Of a stretch of DNA of 64,000 bases, positions 7,322 through 16,336 are shown in pieces. Source of the stretch: Myxococcus sp. RHSTA-1-4. GTDB lineage: Bacteria > Myxococcota > Myxococcia > Myxococcales > Myxococcaceae. The stretch lies in NCBI RefSeq assembly GCF_020037125.1, contig NZ_JAIQDG010000011.1, forward strand, positions 1 through 64,000. The letters run 5' to 3'. A program made the position numbers and the translations under genes. The notes under the pieces were generated by a model. That model was given only the letters and a program-made list of their open reading frames with translations, had not been told where the DNA came from and did no database searches. Position 1 is the stretch's first letter; each line of letters starts with the position of its first letter.

Positions 7322-9214
7322 ATGACCCAACTGCCAAAGAGCCTGCTCTTCGCCGTGCTGGTGCTCGCTGCCGGCTGTGACGTCCTCAATACCTCTGACG
7401 CCGAGGGGACGCGGGGCCGCGGTGCGCGGGCCTTCGACCCGTACTCCAGCTCCGCCTCGGGAGCCATCGCCCTGTCGCTGCTGTACTTCAACGGCTGCGC
7501 GATGCTTCCCAACGGAGAGCCCGTGTCGGCCGGCTCGCTGACGCTGCCGGACTACCCGACCGCGTGCCAGCCGCTCAACGGCGGCATCCCGCTGAAGGCC
7601 CCGAGGGTGCCCACCGCGCGCATCCGGGTCACCCCGGGCGTCAGCTACTTCCTGCGCGAGTTCACCGCCGTGGACGCCGTCTTCAACGCGCACATCGACT
7701 TCACCAACCGCCACGCCGCGGCTTTCTGGATGCGGAAGGAGTCGCGCTTCAAGGACCTGGACTGGTCGGGCCTGAGCATCGGCCGGGACGAGTGGACGAA
7801 CGACTCCGACACCACCTTCGATCGCGAGACCTACTACGAGAACGCCGCGTGGATGCTGTCCCTGGATGACACCATCCTCCTGGAGGTGATGGACGCGGAC
7901 GGCACCGTGCGTGCCTCCACCACCTACAAGCGCACCGACTTCCTCGCGGAGAGCCCCACCACCGGCCGCACCCGCGCGAGCTGGACGGTGGCGGGTATCG
8001 GCCGGCCCCGGTTCCCGGGTGACAACCAGGTGAACCTGCTCCCCGACGGCGACGAGCCCACCTACAAGACGCTCGTGAAGGTGTCGTTCTCCGGCTCGAC
8101 GGACCCCTTCAAGTCCTTCACCATGCCCCAGCTCTCCGGCGAGGGCGTCATCCGCCTCACCTGGAGCCTGCTGCCCGGCAAGCCGTTCCTCTTCCCGGTG
8201 ACCTTTGCTCCGGAGCAGGAGCGTCAGGCCACCTGCTACCGGCTCGGTGAGGACGGATTCGCCACGGACGAGCAGGTGCCCTGTGGCTTCGGCCTGGAGC
8301 AGGCGGTGCGTCTGTCCCGCCCTGCCAACGGCAGCTACTTCATGCCCGGTGAGTCCGTGAGCTTCGCCGTGTCGCTGCGCGACGGGGAGGGCCACGGCCT
8401 GCACCCGCGGGCGGTGATGCCCAGCTACAACGCCTTCATCGCGGAGGAGTCGAACGGTCTCGCCTACTTCAACACGAACATGCACGGCACCTACCGCGAC
8501 GCGAGCGCCACCGAGTCCGGCTTCAAGGTGGTGGGGCCGCTCCAGGAGCTGAGGCCGTCCCGCGGTACGTACGACCTGCCGTACTTCTCCCATCCGCTGC
8601 AGAGCGAGCCCCAGTTCTACCTGCCGCCCGGTCTCGACGGGCTCGCGGGCGGCGGTGACGCCATGCCGCCCACGACGTACTCCGTCCAGCTCCCGCCGGA
8701 CGCGAAGCCGGGCACCTACGCCATCCTGCTCAAGGGCCACCGCTCCTTCATGGGCGAGCGCCTCAACCGGCTGGACCCCTTCTTCTTCCAGGTCGGCCAG
8801 GACAAGCCCACCACCTACCCGGGCCGCGTGGGCAACTGCCAGGTGTGCCACAACGGGGTGAACTCGCTCTCCAACGTCTACCACGGCATGTCCGTGGACC
8901 ACGTGGAGTCCTGCCAGGCGTGTCACGTCGAGGAGGCCTTCGGCTACCTGCCGGACGTCATCCACCGCATGCACTTCAACTCGCGCAAGTACAACCAGAA
9001 CAAGGGTGACTGCACGCTGTGCCACCTGACGCGCGAGAGCACGCTGTGGCCCAGCCAGATGAACTGCGACGGCTGCCACCTGCAGTCCCACGGCGTCGAG
9101 TACTTCGACCTGCGCTTCGAGCCCTTCCAGAACACGCCCAACGCGTACGGCAACTGCGCGCAGGCGTGCCACGTCACCACCCCGCCGGCAGAGCACGTCC
9201 TGCCGGCCCGCTGA
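7322..9214 (+). CDS. Multihaem c-type cytochrome lipoprotein (OmcA/MtrC-like C-terminus)
   Basis: About 630 residues from the ATG at 7322, chosen because it gives a clean lipoprotein signal (LVLAAGC, Cys about 18); a GTG 21 bp upstream is less likely. The first 490 residues carry no haem motif and look like beta-rich domains. The last 125 residues hold four CxxCH motifs (CQVCH, CQACH, CTLCH, CDGCH) and one CxxxCH (CAQACH), with extra His between them as possible axial ligands. This arrangement recalls the haem regions of OmcA/MtrC-type surface cytochromes, but with fewer haems and a much larger haem-free part. It is predicted to sit on the periplasmic or outer-membrane surface and carry electrons. 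The next gene starts 18 bp after its stop. Confidence 0.85.
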   Translation: MTQLPKSLLFAVLVLAAGCDVLNTSDAEGTRGRGARAFDPYSSSASGAIALSLLYFNGCAMLPNGEPVSAGSLTLPDYPTACQPLNGGIPLKAPRVPTARIRVTPGVSYFLREFTAVDAVFNAHIDFTNRHAAAFWMRKESRFKDLDWSGLSIGRDEWTNDSDTTFDRETYYENAAWMLSLDDTILLEVMDADGTVRASTTYKRTDFLAESPTTGRTRASWTVAGIGRPRFPGDNQVNLLPDGDEPTYKTLVKVSFSGSTDPFKSFTMPQLSGEGVIRLTWSLLPGKPFLFPVTFAPEQERQATCYRLGEDGFATDEQVPCGFGLEQAVRLSRPANGSYFMPGESVSFAVSLRDGEGHGLHPRAVMPSYNAFIAEESNGLAYFNTNMHGTYRDASATESGFKVVGPLQELRPSRGTYDLPYFSHPLQSEPQFYLPPGLDGLAGGGDAMPPTTYSVQLPPDAKPGTYAILLKGHRSFMGERLNRLDPFFFQVGQDKPTTYPGRVGNCQVCHNGVNSLSNVYHGMSVDHVESCQACHVEEAFGYLPDVIHRMHFNSRKYNQNKGDCTLCHLTRESTLWPSQMNCDGCHLQSHGVEYFDLRFEPFQNTPNAYGNCAQACHVTTPPAEHVLPAR

Positions 9215-9232
9215 GCCCTCCCGAGGACCGCC

Positions 9233-10336
9233 ATGAAGGTTCGCTCCCTCGTCGCCAGCACCCTGTCCGCCGCCGTCCTCTCCGCCTGTTCGGAGAGCAC
9301 CGCGCCGGAGTCCACCCCCGCCAACCAGGCCCCGTACTCGGACTCGCTCCCCGAGGCGCGGGTGCCCGTCTCCGGCGTCGTCTTCGACCCGGAGGCCCTC
9401 TTCTATTCGTTCATGACGTGGCCGGTGCCGCCGGACGACCCCGAGGGGCCTCCGCCGCCCGCGCTGCTGTATGGCGTGCCCACCGTGATGCGCGCGGCCG
9501 TGTGGGGTGCGCGAATCGACATGGTGGACCCCGGCGGCCAGGTGGTGGACAGCAGCGGCCCCGCCTTGCCGCCGTGGGGCAACTTCCAGACGCGCGGCCT
9601 CGCGGCGGACCCGTCCCGGGTCTACTCGATGCGGGCCGAGCCCACGCCGGAGCTGTCGGTGGGCGCAGGCGACTTCTTCCCCGAGGAAGAGGGCTTCGCT
9701 CCCATTCCCGCCGTGCCCTACCACGCGACGACGACGCTGCGCCCGGTGGCGCCCACGGGGGCGCAGTGCCTGATTCAGGCTCCGGTGATGGTGGGCGAGG
9801 CGGGCGCGCTCGGCGCGCTGGCCCAGACGCTCTCCGTGGAGACGGGGACGGCCACCACGGTGTCCGGCCTGGTGGACCCGTCCAGCGGGCGGTCCGTCGT
9901 CCTCATCTGGATGTATGCCCCCAGCCCGGTGCTGGACACGTTCATGTTCCCCAGCGGGGACATCGCCGCGGAGACGACGGTGGGCACCCTCTACGCCATC
10001 GAATGGGCCCCGCCCTCGGGCGCGCCCGGTGAGTCGCAGATGGGCTTCACCGCCATCCGCGGCGGGGTGAGCAGCATCGGCTACTACGCGCTGGTGGTGC
10101 CGCCCGGGACGTCCGGCGAGGTGGCGGTGAACTTCGTGGACACGCTGACGGACCCCGAGGAGGGGCGGCCCTGGATTGTCCCGCCCTTCAACGCGGCGGG
10201 GCTGCTCCCGGGGCTCTCCTTCGCGCGGCTGCACGCGGTTGCACCGGAGGAGGACCCGCCGCCGAACCCCTACGAGGAGGAGTACCCGGCCCCGGACTTC
10301 AGCTTCCTCTGCTACCCGCCCTTCCCGGAGGAGTGA
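9233..10336 (+). CDS. Lipoprotein of unknown function
   Basis: A 367-residue protein with a lipoprotein signal (lipobox VLSAC, Cys19) followed by a Ser/Thr/Pro-rich tether. The body is rich in Pro, Gly, Val and acidic residues, suggesting beta-sandwich folds. There are no haem motifs and only two Cys after the lipobox region (one near 180, one near the C-terminus). The end is Pro/Glu-rich. It starts 18 bp after the multihaem cytochrome gene and is probably cotranscribed, so it may be an accessory partner at the cell surface. I recognise no family. Confidence 0.8.
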   Translation: MKVRSLVASTLSAAVLSACSESTAPESTPANQAPYSDSLPEARVPVSGVVFDPEALFYSFMTWPVPPDDPEGPPPPALLYGVPTVMRAAVWGARIDMVDPGGQVVDSSGPALPPWGNFQTRGLAADPSRVYSMRAEPTPELSVGAGDFFPEEEGFAPIPAVPYHATTTLRPVAPTGAQCLIQAPVMVGEAGALGALAQTLSVETGTATTVSGLVDPSSGRSVVLIWMYAPSPVLDTFMFPSGDIAAETTVGTLYAIEWAPPSGAPGESQMGFTAIRGGVSSIGYYALVVPPGTSGEVAVNFVDTLTDPEEGRPWIVPPFNAAGLLPGLSFARLHAVAPEEDPPPNPYEEEYPAPDFSFLCYPPFPEE

Positions 10337-10343
10337 GCGGCCC

Positions 10344-10363
10344 GGGCCCTACCGCCAGGGCCC
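10344..10363. terminator. GC hairpin between convergent genes
   Basis: GGGCCCT and AGGGCCC flank a 6-base loop, a perfect 7-bp stem. It lies 8 bp after the stop of the plus-strand lipoprotein gene and covers the last codons and stop of the convergent TldD-like gene. There is no U-tract, so it may only contribute to termination. Confidence 0.35.
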
Positions 10364-11626
10364 CACGGTGAGCTGGCGGAAGCGCACGGTGGGCTGCCCG
10401 AAGGACACGGGCAGCGGCCCGTGGTCCAGCTTCCGGCAGCCCCGGGTGGCGAAGAGGTTCCTCGCGTCCGCCCCCACCGCGTCGATGGCGGCCAGCGCCT
10501 CCAGCCCGTTGCCCCGGAGGATGCCGGGCCCCACGCGGCGTCCCACGCGGCCGTCGCGAATCTCCCGCGCCTCCACGATGTAGAAGCTGAAGTCGCCCGA
10601 CAGCAGGTCCATCTGCCGCGGGGTGAGGTGCTGCACCAGCAGCCCATGGGAGACGTCCGCCACCAGCGCGTCCAGGTGCCCCTGGTGCGGCTCCACGCGG
10701 GTGTGGGCCATGCGGGGCAGGGGCGGGTGCCGGAAGTCCACGCGCCGGCCATGGCCGTTGGGCGCGAGGCCCAGCGCGAGCGCGCTCCGGGCATCCAGCA
10801 GGGGCGCGTCCACCACGCCTTCGCGCAGCAGCGCCACCGGGCGGGCGGCGTCGCCCTCGTCATCCCAGGCGAAGCCGAGCGCGCCGTGGCCGTCGGTCGG
10901 GTCATCGCGGACGGTGAGGTGCTCCCCGGCCACGCGCTGGCCCAGGCGCCGGGCGAGATAGGAGCCTCCACGCGCCACGACGTCGCCCTCCAGTGGATGG
11001 CCGCACACCTCGTGGAAGAAGCAGGCGGAGGCGGCGCCCGGGGGGAAGACGATGGACAGCGCACCGGAGGGACAGGGGAGCGCGGGTGTGGTCTCCCGCA
11101 GCTCGCGCACGAGCCCGTCCACCAGGGCCTCCAGTGACGGCAGGGCGGCGCGCAGGTGGGCTACGTCCGGGAAGGCCGCCGAGCGCCACGCGTCGGTGGG
11201 AGGGCCGTCCCCGGCATGGAAGGCCTTCACCTCCAGGAGGGCGTAGCGCGCATGGTCCTCCACCTGGCGCCCGCTGCTGGCGAAGAGGGTCCGCCGGTCC
11301 ACCTCGCGCAGCAGCACGTCCAGGTGCGCGGCACCGGCGGCGCGCGCCACGTCCACCAGCCGCCGGACGGCCTCCGTTGCGGGCTCGCCTCTGTCCGCGA
11401 GCACGGGCACGGGGGCGAGGACCTCTCGCGCGCGGGGAGTCACCTCGATGGGAAGCAGGCCGGCCGGGACGGCGTCGCCCGTCACCTCGCTCCAGGAGTG
11501 CTCGGTGCCGCCCGCCACCTCGTGGCACCCGGAGACGCCGCGCTCGAGCGAGGGGTCCTGGATGCGGAGCCCGGAGCGGGTGTGGACGACCTCGGTCAGC
11601 TCGCGCCGCTCCACGAACCAGTTCAA
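10349..11626 (-). CDS. TldD-like metalloprotease
   Basis: A 425-residue protein of the TldD/PmbA (U62) family. The metal-binding HExxxH motif of TldD subunits is present (H205-E206 to H210, HEVCGHPLEGD), and the C-terminal glycine/Cys segment (RGCRKLDHG) matches the region of the third ligand. TldD pairs with TldE (PmbA) as a cytoplasmic heterodimeric protease that degrades unfolded peptides and trims some RiPP leaders, such as microcin B17. The start is a TTG with an AAGGAG site 9 bp upstream; no better in-frame start was seen. It diverges from the PmbA-like gene at 11827 across a 200-bp gap, so the pair may share a promoter region. The metal motif is intact, making this the catalytic partner. 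Confidence 0.92.
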   Translation of the reverse strand: MNWFVERRELTEVVHTRSGLRIQDPSLERGVSGCHEVAGGTEHSWSEVTGDAVPAGLLPIEVTPRAREVLAPVPVLADRGEPATEAVRRLVDVARAAGAAHLDVLLREVDRRTLFASSGRQVEDHARYALLEVKAFHAGDGPPTDAWRSAAFPDVAHLRAALPSLEALVDGLVRELRETTPALPCPSGALSIVFPPGAASACFFHEVCGHPLEGDVVARGGSYLARRLGQRVAGEHLTVRDDPTDGHGALGFAWDDEGDAARPVALLREGVVDAPLLDARSALALGLAPNGHGRRVDFRHPPLPRMAHTRVEPHQGHLDALVADVSHGLLVQHLTPRQMDLLSGDFSFYIVEAREIRDGRVGRRVGPGILRGNGLEALAAIDAVGADARNLFATRGCRKLDHGPLPVSFGQPTVRFRQLTVGPWR

Positions 11627-11826
11627 GGCGAGGGGCTCCTTCCCGTCGGGAGGCCGGCCCGGGGAAGTGGCCCGGGTGGGACGGTCTTCCGGCGGATACT
11701 ACCCGTTCATCCGGGAGGGCACAGGGAGCCGCCGGGCCCGGCTGTACACGGACCGTGCGTGGCTTGTGGCGTCCGGGCCAGGCGCGATGCTGAAGAGGGT
11801 GGGCTCGAAGTGCATGATGGAGCCGC

Positions 11827-13176
11827 ATGAGCGTGGTGCGCGACAGCGGGCCCGGTGAGGGGCGGAGCGGACGGAGCGGCCCGATGACTCCGCACGCGCT
11901 GTCCGGCGCGGCGCGAGCCGTACTGGAGGACTTCGGCCGCACCCACCCGTCCTTCACCGCCGAGCTCTTCCTCTCCGCGTGCCCGCGGCTGACGCTGGAG
12001 TACGAGGCCGGCGCGGGCACCTTCGCCGCCAGCCACGGCGTGTCCCTCTCCGCCGCGGCACGGGTGTGGGACGGGGCGCGGCACGGCCACGCGGCGGGGG
12101 CCGTGGGCGCCGCGGAGGACCTCCGGCCCCTGCTCGAGTCCGCCGTCCGCCGGGCGGGCACGGGCGCTCGAATCCCCATTCCACCCGCCCCGGTGCCGGC
12201 CGGACCGCTCCCGCCCTGGGAACCGGAGTTCCCGGTGGAGCACGCGAGGCAGCGGGCCGAGCGCATCGCCCGCGAGGTGGTGCCGCCCGGTGTCGTCGTG
12301 CAGGCGCTGGTGCTCACGCGACGCGCGGTGGCGTCCTCGCTGCTGCGGAGTGACGGCGCCGAGGGCACGCTCGTGGAGTCCGGCGAGGAGGTCTTCCTGC
12401 GCTGTGAGACCTCGCGCGGCGCCGTGGTGGATGCCGTGGCGCTGCCGCCCGGAGACGACGACACGCGCCTCGCGTCCCTGCGTGAGCGCCTGGCGGAAGC
12501 CGTCTCGGCGCTGGAGGGCCCGGCGGAGGCCGCGGACCCGGCCCTGCCGCTCGTGCTTCGCCCCGCGGTGGCGGCCCCGCTCGTCGCCGGCCTGTCCTGG
12601 CTGCTGCGAGGGGATGTGGCCTCCGTGACTCCGGCCCTGGCGCGCGCCGTGGGGCGCAAGCCCTTTCCCTCCGTGCTCTCCGTGGAGGATGACCCGCTCC
12701 ACCCACGGGGCACGCGCCGCCGCGAGATGGACGACGAGGGCCGGCCTGCCCGCGTGGTGCGGCTCATCGACGAGGGCCGGCTGACGGGCTTCCTCCATTC
12801 GGGGGAGACGGCGGCCCGGCTGGGCGCGGAGCCCAACGGCCGGGCCCTGCGCGAGGGCACCTCGCCGCCGGCTCCCGCGGCCATCAACCTCTTCATCGTC
12901 CCGCGAGGCGACGCGCTGCCCGCGCGCTACACGGAGCTGGTCTCTCGGGTGGAGACCTTCACGACGATGCCCCGCCCCGGCACGGTGTCCCTCGTCGCGG
13001 GAGGCTGGGAGGTGCGGGACGGACAGCGGGTGCGCCGCATCGCGCCGCTGGAGCTGGACCTGCCGCTGCTGGAGACGTTCCGGGCGCTGCGAGGGGTGGG
13101 GGAGGACCTGACGTTCTTCCCCACCGCGGACGGGTGTGGCACCCCCACGCTCGTCCTGCCGCCGCGGGCGGGGTGA
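11827..13176 (+). CDS. PmbA/TldE-like protease subunit
   Basis: A 449-residue U62-family protein without the HExxxH motif, which fits the non-metal TldE/PmbA subunit. Recognisable stretches are PLVAGLSWLLRGDV near residue 250 and the C-terminal LINEG-type region (VRLIDEGRLTGFLHSGETAARLG split here as VRLIDEGRLTGF and onward). It would form the heterodimer with the divergent TldD-like protein. The N-terminal 20 residues are Gly/Arg rich and the true start could be the in-frame ATG at 11884. Gene order (divergent rather than cotranscribed) is unusual for this pair. Substrate unknown; the small peptide at 5.1 kb is a speculative candidate. Confidence 0.88.
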   Translation: MSVVRDSGPGEGRSGRSGPMTPHALSGAARAVLEDFGRTHPSFTAELFLSACPRLTLEYEAGAGTFAASHGVSLSAAARVWDGARHGHAAGAVGAAEDLRPLLESAVRRAGTGARIPIPPAPVPAGPLPPWEPEFPVEHARQRAERIAREVVPPGVVVQALVLTRRAVASSLLRSDGAEGTLVESGEEVFLRCETSRGAVVDAVALPPGDDDTRLASLRERLAEAVSALEGPAEAADPALPLVLRPAVAAPLVAGLSWLLRGDVASVTPALARAVGRKPFPSVLSVEDDPLHPRGTRRREMDDEGRPARVVRLIDEGRLTGFLHSGETAARLGAEPNGRALREGTSPPAPAAINLFIVPRGDALPARYTELVSRVETFTTMPRPGTVSLVAGGWEVRDGQRVRRIAPLELDLPLLETFRALRGVGEDLTFFPTADGCGTPTLVLPPRAG

Positions 13177-13191
13177 GCGTCCCTCGCGGCC

Positions 13192-14565
13192 TCAGCGCGC
13201 CGCGGGGGTGATGCGCCTCACGGAGCGCCAGCGCACCATGTCCTGCAGGAGCGAGAGGAAGGCGCGGCGGCTGAAGCCCCGGGCCGGCAGCCGGGAGAAG
13301 AAGGCGCTCTCCAGGGCCTCCACGTGCTGGGGCTTGCCGCTGTTGAGCGTGGAGACGAGCCACTCGATGCGGCGGCGCACCGCGGGAGAGGGGCGCAGCG
13401 ACGTGGAGCGGCCGTGGCCGGACACCAGCAGGTGGCCGCCGGGGAGCGGCACGGCGACGAGCGCGTGCTCGCCGTCGCCACGCACCCAATCCTTGGAGGT
13501 GAGCCGGGTGTCGGTCTCCTCGGGAGGAGGACCGGACATGGCGCCGCCGGTGAGGTAGCGCACCCACTCCGCGGTGAGCTCACGCTGCGAGGCCTCCACC
13601 AGGCCCCCGCGGCCCCGCTTCGCCAGCTCGGACCGCACGCTGGCGGGAAGGCTCCAGCGCCCGTCGCGCGGGAGCTCGTTGAGGCGCAGGCGGCCCGGCC
13701 AGACGGGCTGCGGGCCCACGCCGGTGAAGTCCGGAGGACGGAAGGCGATGCCGAGCGACACGCCGATGCTCAGGCCCGGCGTGGGCTCGGCGCGGTGCCA
13801 GTAGGAGGCGGGCCAGCAGAGGATGTCGCCCGGGTTCCCCTCGAGGAACATCGCCCGGGCGAGCATCGCGTCCTCGTCCGCCTTGCCATGCAGGTGCACG
13901 GAGGCGGTGCGCTCGCGCAGCGTGGGGTCGTTCCGGGGCATCTCCTCGCGAGAGGCCAGCTCCTCGAAGGGCCACAGGCTGATGACCTTCTTGCCTTCCA
14001 CGATGAAGAGGAAGACATGCATGTCATCCTTGTGGATGCCGAAGGGCGTGTAGCGGTAGTTGCCGAAGAAGATGGCCGGGTCGGCTCCATACAGCGGCAC
14101 GCCGAGCCCCGCGTACATGCCCTCCAGGAAGGACCGCATCTGCTGCCAGTGCCGCCAGTGGTAGCTCTGGGCGCGGTTGAGCACGATGCCGAAGCGCTTG
14201 CCGCCCAGCCACCGGTTGAGCCGCTCCAGGTAGGCCTCGGCGCTTCCGTCCTCGGGCAGCGGCACGTGCTGGCGCGTGAGGGGGAAGAGCAGCGAGTGGT
14301 AGGCCACCCCGTCTGGACCATCCTCGTGTTCCAGGTAGAAGCGCATGTTTCGCATGAGCGTGTACGACTGCTCACGCAGCAACTGCTGCCCGGCGTTCGT
14401 GAGCGCCTCGAATATCTCCTGCGTCGTGGGGAAGCCCCGCGTGAAGGGCTGCACGAGGACGGTGGGCTTCCGGTCGAGGTGCTCCTTCGCGAAGTTCCTC
14501 CAGAAGGAGCGGGGGAGCGTCAGGGAGGTATCGGCGGCCTGGGACGGCGGAGCGGGAACCAGCAT
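13192..14565 (-). CDS. JmjC/cupin-fold Fe(II)/2-oxoglutarate oxygenase
   Basis: About 457 residues from the ATG at 14565; an upstream in-frame ATG at 14607 would add 14 residues but crowds the divergent pirin start. The core has a cupin iron triad: H178-x-D180 (FGIHKDDMHVF) and H257 (PASYWHRAEP), preceded by GDILCWP as in JmjC hydroxylases. A roughly 150-residue C-terminal part may be a winged-helix region like that of ribosomal oxygenases of the YcfD/RoxA group. It would hydroxylate a protein, peptide or small-molecule side chain using 2-oxoglutarate and O2 in the cytoplasm. It converges on the PmbA-like gene (15-bp gap) and diverges from the pirin gene. Target unknown. Confidence 0.8.
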   Translation of the reverse strand: MLVPAPPSQAADTSLTLPRSFWRNFAKEHLDRKPTVLVQPFTRGFPTTQEIFEALTNAGQQLLREQSYTLMRNMRFYLEHEDGPDGVAYHSLLFPLTRQHVPLPEDGSAEAYLERLNRWLGGKRFGIVLNRAQSYHWRHWQQMRSFLEGMYAGLGVPLYGADPAIFFGNYRYTPFGIHKDDMHVFLFIVEGKKVISLWPFEELASREEMPRNDPTLRERTASVHLHGKADEDAMLARAMFLEGNPGDILCWPASYWHRAEPTPGLSIGVSLGIAFRPPDFTGVGPQPVWPGRLRLNELPRDGRWSLPASVRSELAKRGRGGLVEASQRELTAEWVRYLTGGAMSGPPPEETDTRLTSKDWVRGDGEHALVAVPLPGGHLLVSGHGRSTSLRPSPAVRRRIEWLVSTLNSGKPQHVEALESAFFSRLPARGFSRRAFLSLLQDMVRWRSVRRITPAAR

Positions 14566-14617
14566 GGAGAGGCCCGGCGTGGTGGGGGAGGCGTCACACG
14601 CTATCATGGGCGCCATC

Positions 14618-15502
14618 ATGCGAATCCAACCCCCGGGAGCAGCTCCTGAGGCGCCGCCGCGCGAGCGTGCGGCCGCGGCCCTCTGGCCCGCGAAGTCCAC
14701 GGAGCTGGTGGGCGAGTCCCGCGTGCTGCGCGCGCTGCCCCGGGTGGAGCTGCGGAGGGTGGGCCCCTTCGTCTTTTGTGACCACTTCGGGCCCGCGCCG
14801 GCCGTGCGGGACGTGATGGACGTGCCTCCGCACCCTCACGTGGGCTTGCAGACGGTGACGTACCTCTTCTCCGGCGCCATCCGGCACCGCGACTCGCTGG
14901 GGACGGTGCAGGACATCCGCCCGGGGGACGTGAACTGGATGACCGCCGGGCGAGGCATCGTCCACGCGGAGCAGGTCCACACCGGCCCCGACGCGGAGCC
15001 GCTGCACGGCGTGCAGACCTGGGTGGCCCTGCCCCGCGAACGGCGGCAGGTGGAGCCGGCCTTCACCCACACCCCCGCCGCCTTGCTGCCACTCTGGGAA
15101 CGGGAGGGCGCCCGGGTGCGCGTCATCGCGGGAGGGCTGGGGGACGCGGTGTCTCCGGTGGCCACCTTCCAGCCGCTCACGTACCTGGACGTGGCGCTCT
15201 CCGCGGGCGCGGAGGTGTCGCTGCCCGTGGACGCGGCGCACGCCCTCGCGCTGTACGTGGCCGAAGGCTCGGCGACCGTGGGCGGAACGGCCGTGGAGCG
15301 GGGCGTGCTCGCGCACCTGGACGAGGGCGCGCCCACGCTGCCGCTCCGCTCGGAGCAGGGGGCGCGGCTGCTGGTATTCGGAGGCACTCCGCTGCCGGAC
15401 CCGCTGGTCATCTGGTGGAACTTCGTGGTGGACAGCGTGGCGGAGGGCCGGGCGCGCTTCGCGGACTGGGAGGCCGGCCGCTTCCCGGCGCTCCAGCCCT
15501 GA
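14618..15502 (+). CDS. Pirin family protein
   Basis: About 294 residues. The N-terminal cupin has the pirin signature with metal ligands HPHVGLQTVTYLFSG and the downstream GDVNWMTAGRGIVHAEQ region (both shown in part). The C-terminal pirin_C cupin ends with GTPLPDPLVIWWNFVV, also typical. Pirins are Fe-binding cupins, some with quercetinase activity, others acting as regulators. The start was set at 14618 (ATG CGA ATC) since longer in-frame extensions run into the divergent JmjC gene; an ATG 12 bp upstream is also possible. No strong ribosome-binding site is visible. Confidence 0.93.
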   Translation: MRIQPPGAAPEAPPRERAAAALWPAKSTELVGESRVLRALPRVELRRVGPFVFCDHFGPAPAVRDVMDVPPHPHVGLQTVTYLFSGAIRHRDSLGTVQDIRPGDVNWMTAGRGIVHAEQVHTGPDAEPLHGVQTWVALPRERRQVEPAFTHTPAALLPLWEREGARVRVIAGGLGDAVSPVATFQPLTYLDVALSAGAEVSLPVDAAHALALYVAEGSATVGGTAVERGVLAHLDEGAPTLPLRSEQGARLLVFGGTPLPDPLVIWWNFVVDSVAEGRARFADWEAGRFPALQP

Positions 15503-15667
15503 CGGCCGCTGGCACCGGGGCGGCGCGGGCGGGGGCTCCCCGCTTCCGTCTCCCGGCAGGCGGCCGGGCCAGCGCGCGCCACGGATTCGGTGCATGCTGC
15601 GCCCGGCGCGTCGCGCGAGGGCCCGCGAGAGGCGGGGCGCGCGGCGCCGTCTCATGGGAGGAAGCGG

Positions 15668-16312
15668 ATGTCGGGACAGTCACTGGCGGCGAAGATGCTG
15701 GAGGGCGCACGCGAATGGGCGAAGCGGCTGCCCGCGGCGCTCGCCGGCGACGTGGCGGTGGACATGGGCCGCAAGCGGCTGCGCCTGTCGCACGCGCGCG
15801 TGGAGCTGGTGGTGCGGCAACTCCTGCTCAAGGCGAAGAACCTGGAGCTGCGCGAGTGGACGGCGCTGCCCGAGGTCTACGACGTGCGGCTCACGGTGAA
15901 GGGCTGGAAGCTGCGCGTGCAGGTGACGCTGGAGCGCGTGGAGCTGGCCTCCGGACGCTACAAGCTGTGGCTGCGGACGCCGGGCGTGGTGGAGCTGGAG
16001 GAGTCCCGGACGGCCTCGTCGCTGATGATGGGCGTGCTGCGCGCGGGGGCCGGACAGGCGGCGCTGCGCGCGATGGCGGAGCGCCTGCTCCCGCCCGGCA
16101 TCCGCTGGGACGGCAAGGTCCTCTACGTGGAGGGGAAGCTGCCCGCAGAAGGCGTGGTGTCGGCGAAGCTCTTCGAGAACGCCTCGCTGGCCGTGGCCGT
16201 CGAGCACTGCCCCGAGGGGCTGTGGCTGGGGGCCGAGGCGTGGCCCGGCCTGCTGGACCTCCTCCAGGTCCTGTTCGGCACGGAGCTGCCGCGCACGCCG
16301 CCGGGCACCTGA
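15668..16312 (+). CDS. Conserved-looking protein of unknown function
   Basis: A 214-residue protein from an ATG preceded by GGGAGGAAGCGG, a good ribosome-binding site. It has no signal peptide or membrane segment. The middle is regular beta-rich sequence with alternating charged and hydrophobic residues (VYDVRLTVKGWKLRVQVTLERVEL split as VYDVRLTVKGW and KLRVQVTLERVEL), which looks like a lipid-binding or SRPBCC-like sheet, but I do not recognise a family. It stands alone between the pirin and AhpD-like genes, with 165 bp upstream where I see no defined site. Confidence 0.75.
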   Translation: MSGQSLAAKMLEGAREWAKRLPAALAGDVAVDMGRKRLRLSHARVELVVRQLLLKAKNLELREWTALPEVYDVRLTVKGWKLRVQVTLERVELASGRYKLWLRTPGVVELEESRTASSLMMGVLRAGAGQAALRAMAERLLPPGIRWDGKVLYVEGKLPAEGVVSAKLFENASLAVAVEHCPEGLWLGAEAWPGLLDLLQVLFGTELPRTPPGT

Positions 16313-16336
16313 GCCCCCAGCCCGCGACGCTCCGGA

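Noticed and set aside
7169..10234. 1021-codon open frame on the minus strand
   Set aside because: Antisense of the two lipoprotein genes with signal peptides and haem motifs; no domain in its translation.
10902..12896. 664-codon minus-strand frame between the TldD and PmbA genes
   Set aside because: Low-complexity Ser/Arg/Pro translation; antisense of the PmbA-like gene and in another frame of the TldD-like gene.
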